Assembly (NCBI RefSeq): GCF_031599675.1
Contig: NZ_CP134223.1
Span: 5,208,001-5,272,000 of the forward strand
DNA: 64,000 nt
Direction: 5' to 3'
From: Paenibacillus pedocola
GTDB taxonomy: Bacteria; Bacillota; Bacilli; Paenibacillales; Paenibacillaceae
Under the pieces are notes generated by a model, which was not told the DNA's origin, made no database searches, and saw only the letters and a list, made by a program, of their open reading frames with translations. This document shows positions 8,763-17,690 of this stretch, one piece after another; position 1 is the stretch's first letter, and every line of letters begins with the position of its first letter. The position numbers and the translations under genes were made by a program.

Positions 8763-10430
8763 CTATTGTCCTTTTACAACCTCGTTTACCTCTTTGGTGA
8801 TCTCATCTCCGCCAAGCTTTTTCCAGTTGGCCACAAACTTGTCGAAATCATCAACCGGCAGGCTGCCGTAGATGATCTTCACAAAGGTCTCTGCCCTGAG
8901 CTTATCCAGCGTGGCTGATTTACTATTCATAGTCTTGGTAGGCGCATAAATGAACTCATTCATCACGATCAGATCATTATCCCGGTAATACTTGATGACC
9001 CCTTGTGAGCTGAGTGGTCCAAAAATCCGCTCCATATGCCATTTATCCAGATCGCCGCCGCGGTAGGCCTGAATATCGTCATAGAACAATTTGGCTTCCA
9101 GTCCCATCTTGGAGGTATCGCCCGTTTTCAGCGCCTGCTCTACTTCATCCTGTGCCTTCACATTTTTGTTCGGCGGCAGGTTGGATACAACCGCATTCTG
9201 GAACCCGAGTCCTGTATCGCCGTTCAAATATTTGGCCCGCTCTGTAGCTGCCGACTCGCCGAACATTTTCTCAGCCTGGAAATTAAGCAGCTTGATCAAT
9301 GCTTCAGGATGCTCGTAGCCCTTGCGTACAGCGAATACCCCGCCAAGGGATAGGTGGTTCTGGGTCTTGGCCGGCTGATCGTCAATGGACTGTACCGGAT
9401 ACGGAACCCAGTTCACATTCGCATCCTTCTTGATCATATCCTTGACCTGGAAAGGCGCCCATTGCGGCAGGAAGAACATCCCCGCTTTGCCTGCATTGAC
9501 ATCCTCCATCTGCTTGGCGAAATCTTTTACCCCAAACTCCGGATCAATTACACCCTCTTTATACAGGCGCTGCAGTTCCGCAAGGCCTGCCTTCACCTCA
9601 GGCTGAATCGTCCCGTTCACAATCTCTCCCTGATCATTCTTGATCCAAGTTTCCAGATAGGCATGGTAGCCCAGCAGGAAGCCGTTAATCGGCAGATCCT
9701 TGCTCAGTGAAATCCCGTAAGTATCCTTCTTGCCATTGCCGTCCGGATCGTTAAATGCAAAAGCCTCAGCGATCTTGATGATGTCCTGCATGGACTTCGG
9801 TTCAGCCAACCCGAGCTTATCCAGCCAGTCCTTGCGGATCCAGACCATATCCGAGGAATCAAGCGAGCCCCCGTAGCTTACCATTGCGTACTTCTTGCCG
9901 TCTTTCGTTACAGGCTTGAGGGCTGCTCCGTCTTCTTCACTGTAATACTCTTTTACCAGGTCAGAAGCGTATTGGTCGTAGACTTCAGTCAAATCCTGGA
10001 GCATGCCTGCTTTGTACAGCTGCTCAAACTGCACCATATTTACCTTCAGCACATCCGGCAAATCGCCGCTGGCCAGGGTAACATTCATTTTATCGTTATA
10101 GTTGGCATCGGCTACGATCCAGTCGTAAGTAACTTTGATGCCCAGCTCGTCCTCATACCCCCGGGTCCATACGTTATTAGCGTGGGTATCACCCTCTGCC
10201 AGCGTCTCCTTGCCGGTTTCATTCATGGTCGAGGTCAGCGTAATCGGCGGATCGTATTTGGTCAGCGGTCCCCCTTGCACCTCTGCAGCGGCCGTAGCCG
10301 CGGCCGGGGCCGCATTAGCCTCTTTGGCAGTCGTGCTGTTATTTGCGTTGCTGTTCGAACAGCCGCTAAATGCAATGGATAAAACCAGTGCTGCTGCCAT
10401 TACAGGAAACTTTCTGCTTTTGCTTGTCAT
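8763..10430 (-). CDS. Extracellular sugar-binding lipoprotein, LplA type
   Basis: The 555-residue precursor has a lipoprotein signal (MAAALVLSIAFSGCSNSN, lipidated Cys near residue 23) and a long low-complexity Ala/Asn linker. A large family-1 type solute-binding domain with the pattern DVLKVNMVQFEQLYKAGMLQ follows. Length and family match the LplA/YtcQ proteins that feed oligosaccharides to LplB/LplC. It is the first gene of the leftward cassette, starting 85 bases below a direct-repeat operator, with GGGAGG eight bases before the ATG. The nearby GH127 and GH43 genes suggest arabinofuranosyl oligosaccharides as ligand; this is inference. Confidence 0.9.
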   Translation of the reverse strand: MTSKSRKFPVMAAALVLSIAFSGCSNSNANNSTTAKEANAAPAAATAAAEVQGGPLTKYDPPITLTSTMNETGKETLAEGDTHANNVWTRGYEDELGIKVTYDWIVADANYNDKMNVTLASGDLPDVLKVNMVQFEQLYKAGMLQDLTEVYDQYASDLVKEYYSEEDGAALKPVTKDGKKYAMVSYGGSLDSSDMVWIRKDWLDKLGLAEPKSMQDIIKIAEAFAFNDPDGNGKKDTYGISLSKDLPINGFLLGYHAYLETWIKNDQGEIVNGTIQPEVKAGLAELQRLYKEGVIDPEFGVKDFAKQMEDVNAGKAGMFFLPQWAPFQVKDMIKKDANVNWVPYPVQSIDDQPAKTQNHLSLGGVFAVRKGYEHPEALIKLLNFQAEKMFGESAATERAKYLNGDTGLGFQNAVVSNLPPNKNVKAQDEVEQALKTGDTSKMGLEAKLFYDDIQAYRGGDLDKWHMERIFGPLSSQGVIKYYRDNDLIVMNEFIYAPTKTMNSKSATLDKLRAETFVKIIYGSLPVDDFDKFVANWKKLGGDEITKEVNEVVKGQ

Positions 10431-10461
10431 CTCATGAACCTCCCTTTTATTCTACATCCTC

Positions 10462-10531
10462 ATTGTATAAAGAAAGCGTTAACAGCTCGAGTGGTATGCA
10501 TTTACATTCGGTATCTTCTCTTTACCTTTTG
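10462..10531 (-). promoter_or_regulatory. Promoter, cre site and direct-repeat operator of the sugar importer
   Basis: The operator TTTACATTCGGTATCTTCT starts at 10501 and a second TTTAC starts exactly 20 bp later at 10521. A TATACAAT -10 (minus strand) is about 31 bases downstream, without a recognisable -35, as expected for an activated promoter. AGAAAGCGTTAACA at 10471-10484 matches the CcpA cre consensus at 13 of 14 positions and overlaps the core promoter, so glucose repression is likely. Confidence 0.6.
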
Positions 10532-10607
10532 CAGAAATACGCTTCTCATCATAACATGAGACTCAGCCTTTTACAGTTAAGCCTCCTGTTGCCGCCGCCA
10601 CAAAGAA

Positions 10608-10650
10608 AAAGCAAGACCGGCACTTTTGGGAAAAGTGCCGGTCTTGCTTT
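10608..10650 (-). terminator. Strong terminator of the YcdB/SLH gene
   Basis: A perfect 20-bp inverted repeat (AAAGCAAGACCGGCACTTTT and its complement) has a three-base loop and is followed by T residues on the minus strand. Confidence 0.9.
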
Positions 10651-10703
10651 ATATAAATACATTCACAGCTATCTTAACTGCTCCGGCAGCTTCTGCCTGG
10701 AGA

Positions 10704-13046
10704 TTACTGCTGGCCAATCGGCTGGTCGGTTTTGCCTTGCAGTTCTACCAGCTTCATAATAATGGACGCCGCCTGTGCTTTTGTTATATGCTGCTGCGGG
10801 TTGAACTTGCCGTTCTCACCCTGCAGCAGTCCCAGCCGGACAACAAGCGCTACAGCACCTTTATTAGTGATACTGGCACTGTCGCTGAAGCTGGTTACCG
10901 TATTATCATTGCCAAGGAAGGCCGCAAGCTTACTGTATTTCAAGAATGAGGATACCAGAACCGCAAGCTCCTCACGGGTGAGTTTATCCTCCGGCTTAAT
11001 TGCAGCATCCTTGTCCAGCCAGCTTCGGGAAACCGCAAAGTTTACAGCATCGTAGTACGGGCTATCCATACTTACACCGGCTATGGTCTTACGATCCTGC
11101 ATATTGGAATATTGCGTATAATACGGCGTTGAAGCTTTCGCAATGAAGTTAAGCCATTCTCCTACAGTGATCTCCTGTTCCGGATACACTTTTCCGTCAG
11201 CGTCCGGTGTAATAACCCCGTATTTCAGCAGCTCTGTTAATTGTTGTTCCGCAGCATGGCCCTTCACGTCGACCGCGCTTGCTGAAGTATTCACCTGTCC
11301 GTACATCTCATAGACCGAGGCCCAGTTACCGGTCTGTGCATTCAGCACCTCGTAAGGCTTACTGGTATCTGCCGGCTGCGGCGCATAGACCAGTTTGACT
11401 TTAGGCTCAACATACACACTCGTTCCATAAGATCCGCCAATGAGACTATATTGAAGCTTCAGGATATAGGTGTTCAGATATTTTTGCAGCGCCTCCGCTT
11501 TGGTGATTACTGGAGCCGGCTGCTTGGTAATCAGGGCAAAGTCAGAATATCCATAGTTTGTATATGTCCGGAGCCTGCCGTAGCTGTCGAGTTCAAGTGA
11601 AACAATACTGTTGCTTACCGGTATACCATCAAAATAACGGATAAATTGATAGCGGTATCCATTCCCTTCCGGCAGAACACTCCAGGTTCCCCCATGCTCG
11701 GCAAGCTTCAGATTGCTGCCCGCTCCGTTATACAAGCGGTTGATCAGCTGAATCGCCTGCTTCTTCGCCTCAGCCTGGCTCAGCTTTTTCGTTCCGGCAG
11801 CTACGGGCTGCTGTGTCTTGATGTCTGCTGGATTGCCATATTGCTCAATCTGGAACTGAATCACCTCGCCGGTAGTCGCGTTCACTTCAGCATACGTACG
11901 TCCTGGCATTCCTGAATACGCAGCTTCTGCAGTATCACTCCAGCCCAGCGTCCAGACTTTCTGTTTACCGTTCTGATAATTAGAGTTTAGCGTCTGCCAG
12001 ACCAGCTTACGGTTAGCCGGAATTGCGGCTACCTGTTTGACCCGTTTGACAGCTTCCTCCACCGTAAGCTCTTTACCGGTGTTTACCGGCTGGAAGACTT
12101 CTTTACCGGCAGGTATTGCCTCATAGACAACCGGTGTGGGCGCGGCTTCTTTACCTTCATAGTCTATCCGTTTACCGGTTTGGGCATCGATCCCATATAA
12201 AGCTTCCTCCTGCGCTCTCCAGCCGAGCACCCAGCTGTCTACTACGCCTTTCTTATAGACAGGGGTATAGTACAGCGCGATATCAAAACCCTCTTTAAAT
12301 TTCTTCTCCGCCTGTTCCTTGGATACAGCAGGTTTCGCGGACGGATACTCCTTCCCAAAGTAAGACTTATTAAATTGAATGATATTTCCGTTGCCGTCTA
12401 CGGTAACCCGGACGGAGTCACTGTTTGAAGGCAGACCATTGGTCAGCAGCATAAAACTAAACGAATATTGAACCGGGCCAAAGAGTGCCGATTCATTCAT
12501 CCATGTATTCTCTTCCAGTTCCAGCTCACTGTTCTTCAGCGAAGGCGCTGCTGCGGCAATAAAACTCCGGGCCTTCTCTAAAGCTTCTGCCCGTGACACT
12601 TTAGGCGGATAATAATTGTCGGCTTGCATAAACGGGAAGTAGAGATATGTAGAGATCACGTCACCTGTAATGGCATCGACCTCACTGGAAAAGCCATATC
12701 CTGTACTGCCGATTTGATATTCCCACTGAATGCTCCAGACCAGCTGGTTAGGATTTGGCGGATAAGAATTGCCCGTGCCGATTTGGGCATTAGAGACCTT
12801 TGCATCCTTCAGAGCAGGGAACAACTCCCGCAGCTTCGCCACCGCCTGCTCCTGAGTCACCTTAGCTTTTGCCGGGTCTGCTGTTGCTGCTCCCAACCCT
12901 GCCGATGCTGATACTACGATTCCATTCGTAGAGTAACTGGCATCCGCCGCGGCTAGACCGCTTGGCAGCATCAAGGCGAGCGCCACAGTAGTAATCAATG
13001 CGGCTTTGGTAGTCTGATGAATGAACTGATTCCTGTCATTTTTCAA
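10704..13046 (-). CDS. Secreted YcdB/YcdC-repeat protein with C-terminal SLH domains
   Basis: The 780-residue protein has a Sec signal peptide (ALITTVALALMLPSGLAAA), then repeated YcdB/YcdC or PepSY-like modules, each with a 'D..TG.V......' turn (DAITGDVIS, NATTGEVIQF). The last ~190 residues contain three S-layer-homology motifs (LLKYGVITPDADGKVYP, LDKDAAIKPEDKLTREELAV, LGLLQGENGKFNPQQHITKA). It should sit on the cell surface, held to the secondary wall polymer by the SLH domains. PepSY-type modules are proposed to restrain peptidases, but no specific role can be assigned. It is a single-gene unit ended by a strong terminator. Confidence 0.85.
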   Translation of the reverse strand: MKNDRNQFIHQTTKAALITTVALALMLPSGLAAADASYSTNGIVVSASAGLGAATADPAKAKVTQEQAVAKLRELFPALKDAKVSNAQIGTGNSYPPNPNQLVWSIQWEYQIGSTGYGFSSEVDAITGDVISTYLYFPFMQADNYYPPKVSRAEALEKARSFIAAAAPSLKNSELELEENTWMNESALFGPVQYSFSFMLLTNGLPSNSDSVRVTVDGNGNIIQFNKSYFGKEYPSAKPAVSKEQAEKKFKEGFDIALYYTPVYKKGVVDSWVLGWRAQEEALYGIDAQTGKRIDYEGKEAAPTPVVYEAIPAGKEVFQPVNTGKELTVEEAVKRVKQVAAIPANRKLVWQTLNSNYQNGKQKVWTLGWSDTAEAAYSGMPGRTYAEVNATTGEVIQFQIEQYGNPADIKTQQPVAAGTKKLSQAEAKKQAIQLINRLYNGAGSNLKLAEHGGTWSVLPEGNGYRYQFIRYFDGIPVSNSIVSLELDSYGRLRTYTNYGYSDFALITKQPAPVITKAEALQKYLNTYILKLQYSLIGGSYGTSVYVEPKVKLVYAPQPADTSKPYEVLNAQTGNWASVYEMYGQVNTSASAVDVKGHAAEQQLTELLKYGVITPDADGKVYPEQEITVGEWLNFIAKASTPYYTQYSNMQDRKTIAGVSMDSPYYDAVNFAVSRSWLDKDAAIKPEDKLTREELAVLVSSFLKYSKLAAFLGNDNTVTSFSDSASITNKGAVALVVRLGLLQGENGKFNPQQHITKAQAASIIMKLVELQGKTDQPIGQQ

Positions 13047-13411
13047 AATTTCATCCTCCTAAAGTTTTGTAGGGTATACTCCCTGATGGCGCTTCGGCAA
13101 AAACTTACTCCGAAAGCATACGCTTACTTTTCCAAATATATGAAAAAATCCGATACTTCTAAATTATAATTAAATATACATATCTTTACCATATTTTATT
13201 TGCGACAGGAAATTACAGGGATGTGCAAAAGCTGAATCTGATCTTGTGCAGCTGCTAAAAAGGAACACTATCAGCCGCTGCTTACCGCGGGGAAACGAAT
13301 TCTAACGTTCACATTTAACTCTAAATTTTACTTTAGCACTTTATTGCATTAAAGATAAAAGCGGATTATAGTGGATTTAGATCAGAATCTGTTTTAGGAG
13401 GATTAAAAGAG
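13047..13411. other. Divergent intergenic region with a repeat copy and the hisC promoter
   Basis: The 365 bases between two divergent genes hold one copy of a dispersed repeat (13103-13135), an AT-rich tract, and a good hisC promoter (TTGCAT at 13344 and TATAGT at 13367, 17 bases apart). I see no gene and no T-box-like or other known riboswitch. Confidence 0.5.
13103..13135. repeat. Copy of the AAAACT..GCTT..AGTTTT dispersed repeat
   Basis: The segment shares AAAACT, CCG, AAGCAT and CGCTTA with the two 66-bp direct repeats at 48.3 kb, in the same order and spacing. The copies differ at about six positions. Confidence 0.5.
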
Positions 13412-14485
13412 ATGAGCAAATTTTGGAGTTCCACTGCCGCAGCCCTAACTCCCTATATTCCCGGAGAACAGCCTGCAGAGGGAAGTATGATTAAATTAAA
13501 CACTAATGAGAATCCGTATCCGCCCTCACCGGCTGTGCTGGAAGCGATTCGCCGTGCAGTGGACGGCAATCTGCGGCTATATCCGGACCCTAACGCAAGC
13601 CGGTTGACTGCAGCTATTGCAACGCGGTTCGCTTTAACCCCGGGTGAGGTATTCGTCGGCAACGGATCAGATGAAATCCTGGCGTTTGCGTTCCAGGCTT
13701 TTTTTGACCGTGATCAGCCGGTGCTGTTTCCTGACGTTACCTACAGCTTCTATAGCGTGTATGCCAACCTGTTCAATCTTCCCTATAACGCTGTCCCGCT
13801 GGACGGGCAGCTCCGGATTCTTCCGGCAGATTATCAAAGGCCGAACAGCGGCATCATTCTGCCGAATCCGAATGCCCCTACTGCTATAGGTCTGCCTCTC
13901 CCGCAGATTCGGGAGCTGCTGGAAGGAAATGCGGGCCATGTAGTGATTGTGGACGAAGCCTACATTGATTTCGGCGGCGAATCCGCCGTCCCGCTAATCG
14001 CTGAATATCCCAATCTGCTGGTTATTCATACCTTCTCCAAATCCCGTTCGCTGGCCGGTCTCAGAGTCGGTTATGCACTCGGGCAGCCTGAACTGATCGA
14101 AGGGCTAAACCGGGTGAAGAACTCATTCAACTCCTATACGCTGGACCGCCTAGCCCTGACAGGTGCGGAGGCAAGCTTCATGGATGAAGCTTACACCCGA
14201 AGCAATATCGCCAGAATTGTGCAGACAAGGGAGAACACCCGGTCTGCGCTGGAGCATCTGGGCTTCAGCGTAACGGATTCAGAGGCCAACTTCCTGTTTG
14301 TCTCCCATCCTGCTATGCCTGCACCTGTGATCTTTCGCAAGCTGCGGGAGCATGGTATTTTGGTCCGCTATTTTGACAAACCGCGTATAGATGATTATCT
14401 GCGGATTACTGTAGGCACCGATACGGAAATGGAGGCCTTGCTTCAGGCCATGATGCAAATACTGCCCGGTGCGGACAGCCTGTAA
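13412..14485 (+). CDS. hisC: Histidinol-phosphate aminotransferase
   Basis: The 357-residue class I/II aminotransferase converts imidazole-acetol phosphate and glutamate to histidinol phosphate in histidine synthesis. Family marks are the N-terminal LNTNENPYPPSP, the phosphate-binding LYPDPN and GNGSDE, the Asp-Glu-Ala-Tyr of VDEAYIDF, and the PLP lysine Lys210 in TFSKSRSLAGLRVGYA. An AGGAGG site lies just upstream of the ATG. It stands alone, away from other his genes, so it could also serve phenylalanine or tyrosine transamination, as HisC does in Bacillus. Confidence 0.92.
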   Translation: MSKFWSSTAAALTPYIPGEQPAEGSMIKLNTNENPYPPSPAVLEAIRRAVDGNLRLYPDPNASRLTAAIATRFALTPGEVFVGNGSDEILAFAFQAFFDRDQPVLFPDVTYSFYSVYANLFNLPYNAVPLDGQLRILPADYQRPNSGIILPNPNAPTAIGLPLPQIRELLEGNAGHVVIVDEAYIDFGGESAVPLIAEYPNLLVIHTFSKSRSLAGLRVGYALGQPELIEGLNRVKNSFNSYTLDRLALTGAEASFMDEAYTRSNIARIVQTRENTRSALEHLGFSVTDSEANFLFVSHPAMPAPVIFRKLREHGILVRYFDKPRIDDYLRITVGTDTEMEALLQAMMQILPGADSL

Positions 14486-14621
14486 GTAAAGCAGTATTTG
14501 CGGGTACAGGAATATCACCAACCGTATACGCCTCGCCGCTGTGTTCGCCCATAGGGTCAAGCCAAGCAGCCCCTCTTTGGATAAAGAAGGGCTAACAGCT
14601 TACTCCCTGAGCGCCTGCGCC

Positions 14622-14851
14622 GGATTCAACGGGACTTTTCCCTCTGTTTCCACTCGTTTTCCCAATAACGCCAAATTCAATGGTACTTTCCCCTCTGTTT
14701 CCACTCTTTTCTCCGATAAGCCCGGATTCAACGGGAGTTTTCCCTCTGTTTCCACTCGTTTTCCCGATAACGCCAAATTCAACGGGAGTTTTCCCTCTAA
14801 TTCCACTCTTTTTCCCGATAACGCCGGATTCAAGGGGACTTTTCCCGCTCC
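14622..14851. repeat. Tandem array of about 4.5 units of 51 bp
   Basis: Units begin at 14622, 14673, 14724, 14775 and 14826, exactly 51 bp apart. Each has the pattern [GA]GATTCAA.GG..CTTTTCCC followed by TCTGTTTCCACTC. Even and odd units differ systematically (GGATTC versus AAATTC), so a 102-bp superunit may have been duplicated. Confidence 0.92.
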
Positions 14852-14867
14852 TCCTACGTTATTAAAA

Positions 14868-14896
14868 CAAAAAAGACGGCTCATCACTGAGCCGCC
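14868..14896 (-). terminator. Terminator of the NitT/TauT-type ABC operon
   Basis: CGGCTCA and TGAGCCG surround a four-base loop, and the minus-strand product ends in a T run. It follows the last gene of the leftward operon by about 30 bases. Confidence 0.8.
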
Positions 14897-14923
14897 CTCA
14901 CAATTTACTTACAATACTCTCCC

Positions 14924-15670
14924 TCACCGCCGCCACTTCATAAACTTGTAGTCCAGCAGATCCACCAGCAGGAACAATACAAAGCCGACTAAGCTAAACA
15001 GCATGATGCCTGCGTACATTTCCGGGTAATCCAGCCGCAGCCAGGCATCCATGATGAAGTAGCCCATGCCATGCTCAGTGCCGTAGATCTCGGTGAAGAA
15101 CAGCACGGATATCGCCGTACCAAGCGAAATCCGGATCGTGCTGAGAATAACCGACAGTGCACCGGGCAGCGTCACATTCCAGAATTTCTGGACCGTGCCG
15201 GCTCCGATACTGGTTAGTACATCGTAGGTGTTCTCGGGGATTGCCTTGACTCCATCACGTACGGAAATGATGATCTGGAACAGCAGAATGAGCATGATCA
15301 TCAGCACCTTAGAGGTTTCCCCAAGCCCGAAGAACAGCATGACCACCGGCAGCAAGGCAATCTTCGGAATCGGGTAGGTCAGATAGACGACCGGATCAAG
15401 CAGTTTGTTCCACAGCGGTGAGCGCCCCATCAGCAGTCCAATGAGGAGACCGATGACCAGCGCCAGCAACACACCTTCAAAGATCCGCAGCAGACTATAG
15501 CCGACGTTGAGCAGAACTTCCCGGCCTTCCAGCTGGAACATCGCCTTATAGACCGAACCCGGACTGGGCAGAATCGGATGATTCATCAGCAGGTAGACGA
15601 TATACCAGACCAGATTCATGCACAAAAAGACAAACAACAACCGCAGTACGTGATTAATCCGCTTGTTCAT
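14924..15670 (-). CDS. ABC transporter permease, NitT/TauT (SsuC/ThiX-like) family
   Basis: The 248-residue inner-membrane protein has six predicted helices and a conserved cytoplasmic loop with VLTSIGAGTVQKFWNVTLPG, the docking site for the ATPase. It belongs to the family that imports nitrate, alkanesulfonates, pyrimidine precursors or similar small molecules. I use the ATG at 15670, which overlaps the ATPase stop as TGATG and has AGGAG eight bases upstream; the open frame reaches two codons further. It is the last gene of the three-gene operon. Confidence 0.88.
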   Translation of the reverse strand: MNKRINHVLRLLFVFLCMNLVWYIVYLLMNHPILPSPGSVYKAMFQLEGREVLLNVGYSLLRIFEGVLLALVIGLLIGLLMGRSPLWNKLLDPVVYLTYPIPKIALLPVVMLFFGLGETSKVLMIMLILLFQIIISVRDGVKAIPENTYDVLTSIGAGTVQKFWNVTLPGALSVILSTIRISLGTAISVLFFTEIYGTEHGMGYFIMDAWLRLDYPEMYAGIMLFSLVGFVLFLLVDLLDYKFMKWRR

Positions 15671-16446
15671 CACCATTTCTCCTGCATTACCTTTCGGATC
15701 CGTTTCGTCTGCTCAAAGAACTCATTACTTCCCCGTTTCTCCTCATGCTTCATCCCGAACACTGCGGTATTATCCAGAACCTCCACCGAATCCTCCTTGC
15801 CTGCAGGCAGGATGATAATCTGCTGGCCCAGCAGGATAGCCTCGTCCACATCATGCGTGACGAACAGCGCCGTTGCCGGATGGGCAAGCCAATTGTCGAG
15901 AAAAATCTGCTGCAGCGCTTCACGCGTCACGGCGTCCAGGGCCGAAAACGGCTCATCCAGCAGCATAATCTTCGGCAAAATGGCAAAGGCCCGGGCGATC
16001 GCTACCCGCTGCTGCTGGCCTCCGCTCAGTGAGAGCGGATAACGGTCCGCCAGATCGGCTATTCCCATGGAGCTAAGCCAGTGCGTAATCCGCGCTTCCC
16101 GCTCCGCTCTGTCACCGCCGGCAGACCCGGTAATTTTCATCGCGATTTGGATATTGCCATGAACGGTCTTCCAGGGCAGTAATCCGTAGTTCTGCGGAAC
16201 AAGCCCGACCAGTATATCTTTGTCATGAACGGGTTTGCCGTTAAACAGCAGCTCTCCTGTATAACCCGGAAGCAGGCCGGCAATCGCCCGCAGCAGCGTC
16301 GATTTCCCGCTGCCGGAAGGCCCGATAATCGTATAAATCCCATGCTCCGGCAGGGTCAGATTGACCTGACCCAGTGCCACCTGGCCGCTCTTGTACTCAA
16401 CCTGGAGCTCTTTGATGCAAAGTCCGCTAATTCTTGAACTGGACAT
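15670..16446 (-). CDS. ABC transporter ATP-binding protein, NitT/TauT family
   Basis: The 258-residue ATPase has Walker A (GPSGSGKST near residues 42-50), the Q-loop (VGLVPQNYGLLPW), the signature LSGGQQQR, Walker B (IMLLDEPFSALD) and a switch His (LFVTHDVDEA). It powers the adjacent permease. Its ATG at 16446 lies inside the end of the binding-protein gene (20-base overlap) without a good ribosome site, so expression is probably coupled. Confidence 0.9.
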   Translation of the reverse strand: MSSSRISGLCIKELQVEYKSGQVALGQVNLTLPEHGIYTIIGPSGSGKSTLLRAIAGLLPGYTGELLFNGKPVHDKDILVGLVPQNYGLLPWKTVHGNIQIAMKITGSAGGDRAEREARITHWLSSMGIADLADRYPLSLSGGQQQRVAIARAFAILPKIMLLDEPFSALDAVTREALQQIFLDNWLAHPATALFVTHDVDEAILLGQQIIILPAGKEDSVEVLDNTAVFGMKHEEKRGSNEFFEQTKRIRKVMQEKW

Positions 16447-17440
16447 CGGAGATCACATCTTCAGCCGATATATTTTTGGTCAGCAGTCCTGTCTCCCGTG
16501 CCCAGGCAAAGGCTGCTTCCACTTCCTTCACATCCACCTGGTTCGCCGGCTGGTATTCCGGGACCTTAATCTCGTCTTTCAATGTTTCCGGGTAGCCTAC
16601 TTCTTTAATAATCAGATCAATATATTCCGCCTGTTCATGGGATTTCATATACTCAACCGCATCATTATAAGCAGCGTACATATCACGGATGGCTTGCGGT
16701 TTGGCATCAATTACGCTTTGCGGAAAGGCGAGCACAAACGGGTTGATCCCAGCAGAATGTGTAGAGCTAAGCACACGCAGGCCGGCGGATTCCCCCATGG
16801 TCACAAAAGGCTCCGGCAGCACAGCGGCATCGGCTTTCTTGTTCTTAAGCAGCTCCAGACGGGTCGGAATCTGCGGTACTTCACTCACGGTGATATCCGC
16901 TTCGCTCAAGCCCGCCTGCTTCAGCATCATCGCTACTGTATATTGAGTGGACGTATTTTTGGACAAAATAACGGTTTTACCCTTTAGATCCTTTACCTCC
17001 TGAATCTCATCGTTACCGGTCAGAAGATCAAATTCACCGGTAGTTGTACTTGTAATCTTCACGTCCAGACCGGCTTCGTTATAGATCGAAATGGCCACCA
17101 GATCGGCGCTGATGCCGTCTACTTTGCCTGCCTGGAACGCCACGTCGCGGTCCTTGGCACTCTTGAAGGTCTGAATATCCAGATTGACGTTATGCTCTTT
17201 GTCGAAGCCTTGCTCATGGGCAATGATAAATGGAATGGCGTCGATCGAAGGCAGCAGGCCCAGTGTTACGACTGCCGCTTCCGCCGGAGTTTCCGTAGCT
17301 GCCGCTTCCCCTGTGTTGTCCGAGCCTGTATTGCTGCCGCCGCTTGCTGTATTGTTATTGCCGCAGCCTGCCGCAACCATGCCCACCGCAGCGACCAGCA
17401 TAAACAGCATCATCAGTTGTTTCCAATTCTTTCTTTTCAT
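16427..17440 (-). CDS. NMT1/THI5-like substrate-binding lipoprotein
   Basis: The 337-residue precursor has a lipoprotein signal (LMMLFMLVAAVGMVAAGCGN) and an NMT1/SsuA-type binding domain beginning VTLGLLPSIDAIPFIIAHEQ. I take the ATG at 17440, with GGAGG about 11 bases upstream, over an ATG six codons earlier. It is the first gene of the operon. Homologues bind thiamine precursors, sulfonates or aromatic sulfur compounds. I looked for a TPP riboswitch upstream and found none, so thiamine precursors are less likely and the ligand stays open. Confidence 0.85.
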   Translation of the reverse strand: MKRKNWKQLMMLFMLVAAVGMVAAGCGNNNTASGGSNTGSDNTGEAAATETPAEAAVVTLGLLPSIDAIPFIIAHEQGFDKEHNVNLDIQTFKSAKDRDVAFQAGKVDGISADLVAISIYNEAGLDVKITSTTTGEFDLLTGNDEIQEVKDLKGKTVILSKNTSTQYTVAMMLKQAGLSEADITVSEVPQIPTRLELLKNKKADAAVLPEPFVTMGESAGLRVLSSTHSAGINPFVLAFPQSVIDAKPQAIRDMYAAYNDAVEYMKSHEQAEYIDLIIKEVGYPETLKDEIKVPEYQPANQVDVKEVEAAFAWARETGLLTKNISAEDVISDVQFKN

Positions 17441-17607
17441 GAATCTTCCTGCCTCCATATCTTCTCTAGTATATTTTGCTTGCGCATTTATTCACATAAG
17501 GGCATAGAGAATCCTTTATGCTCCCCCGGGAAGCGTAAGTAATGCAATTTTACACCCATTGCCCTATTTTGTATATTTATAAATTTAAATAATAACGGCT
17601 GCATAAA

Positions 17608-17656
17608 AAAAACGATAGTGATTCAGCGCCTCCCTCGGCTCTGCACTATCGTTAAA
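17608..17656 (-). terminator. Terminator of the germination receptor operon
   Basis: AACGATAGTG (17611-17620) pairs with CACTATCGTT (17644-17653) and is followed by eight T residues on the minus strand. Confidence 0.9.
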
Positions 17657-17690
17657 TTAGTGTGTACGCGATATACACCAGCATCTACAC

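Larger units (their letters stand above)
14486..14923. other. Intergenic region occupied by a 51-bp tandem array
   Basis: Between hisC and the permease gene lie a short spacer, the 51-bp array and a terminator. The array is open in two frames on opposite strands because 51 is a multiple of three. No ribosome site or plausible protein supports a gene there. Confidence 0.6.

Noticed and set aside
14600..14887. Open frame encoding a 17-residue repeat (GKVPLNPALSGKRVETE type) on the minus strand, with a matching frame on the plus strand
   Set aside because: The 51-bp period keeps frames open on both strands. There is no ribosome site, and the same periodic DNA occurs elsewhere in non-coding form.
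17441..17610. TPP riboswitch upstream of the NMT1/THI5-like lipoprotein gene
   Set aside because: None of the conserved TPP aptamer words are present in the leader.
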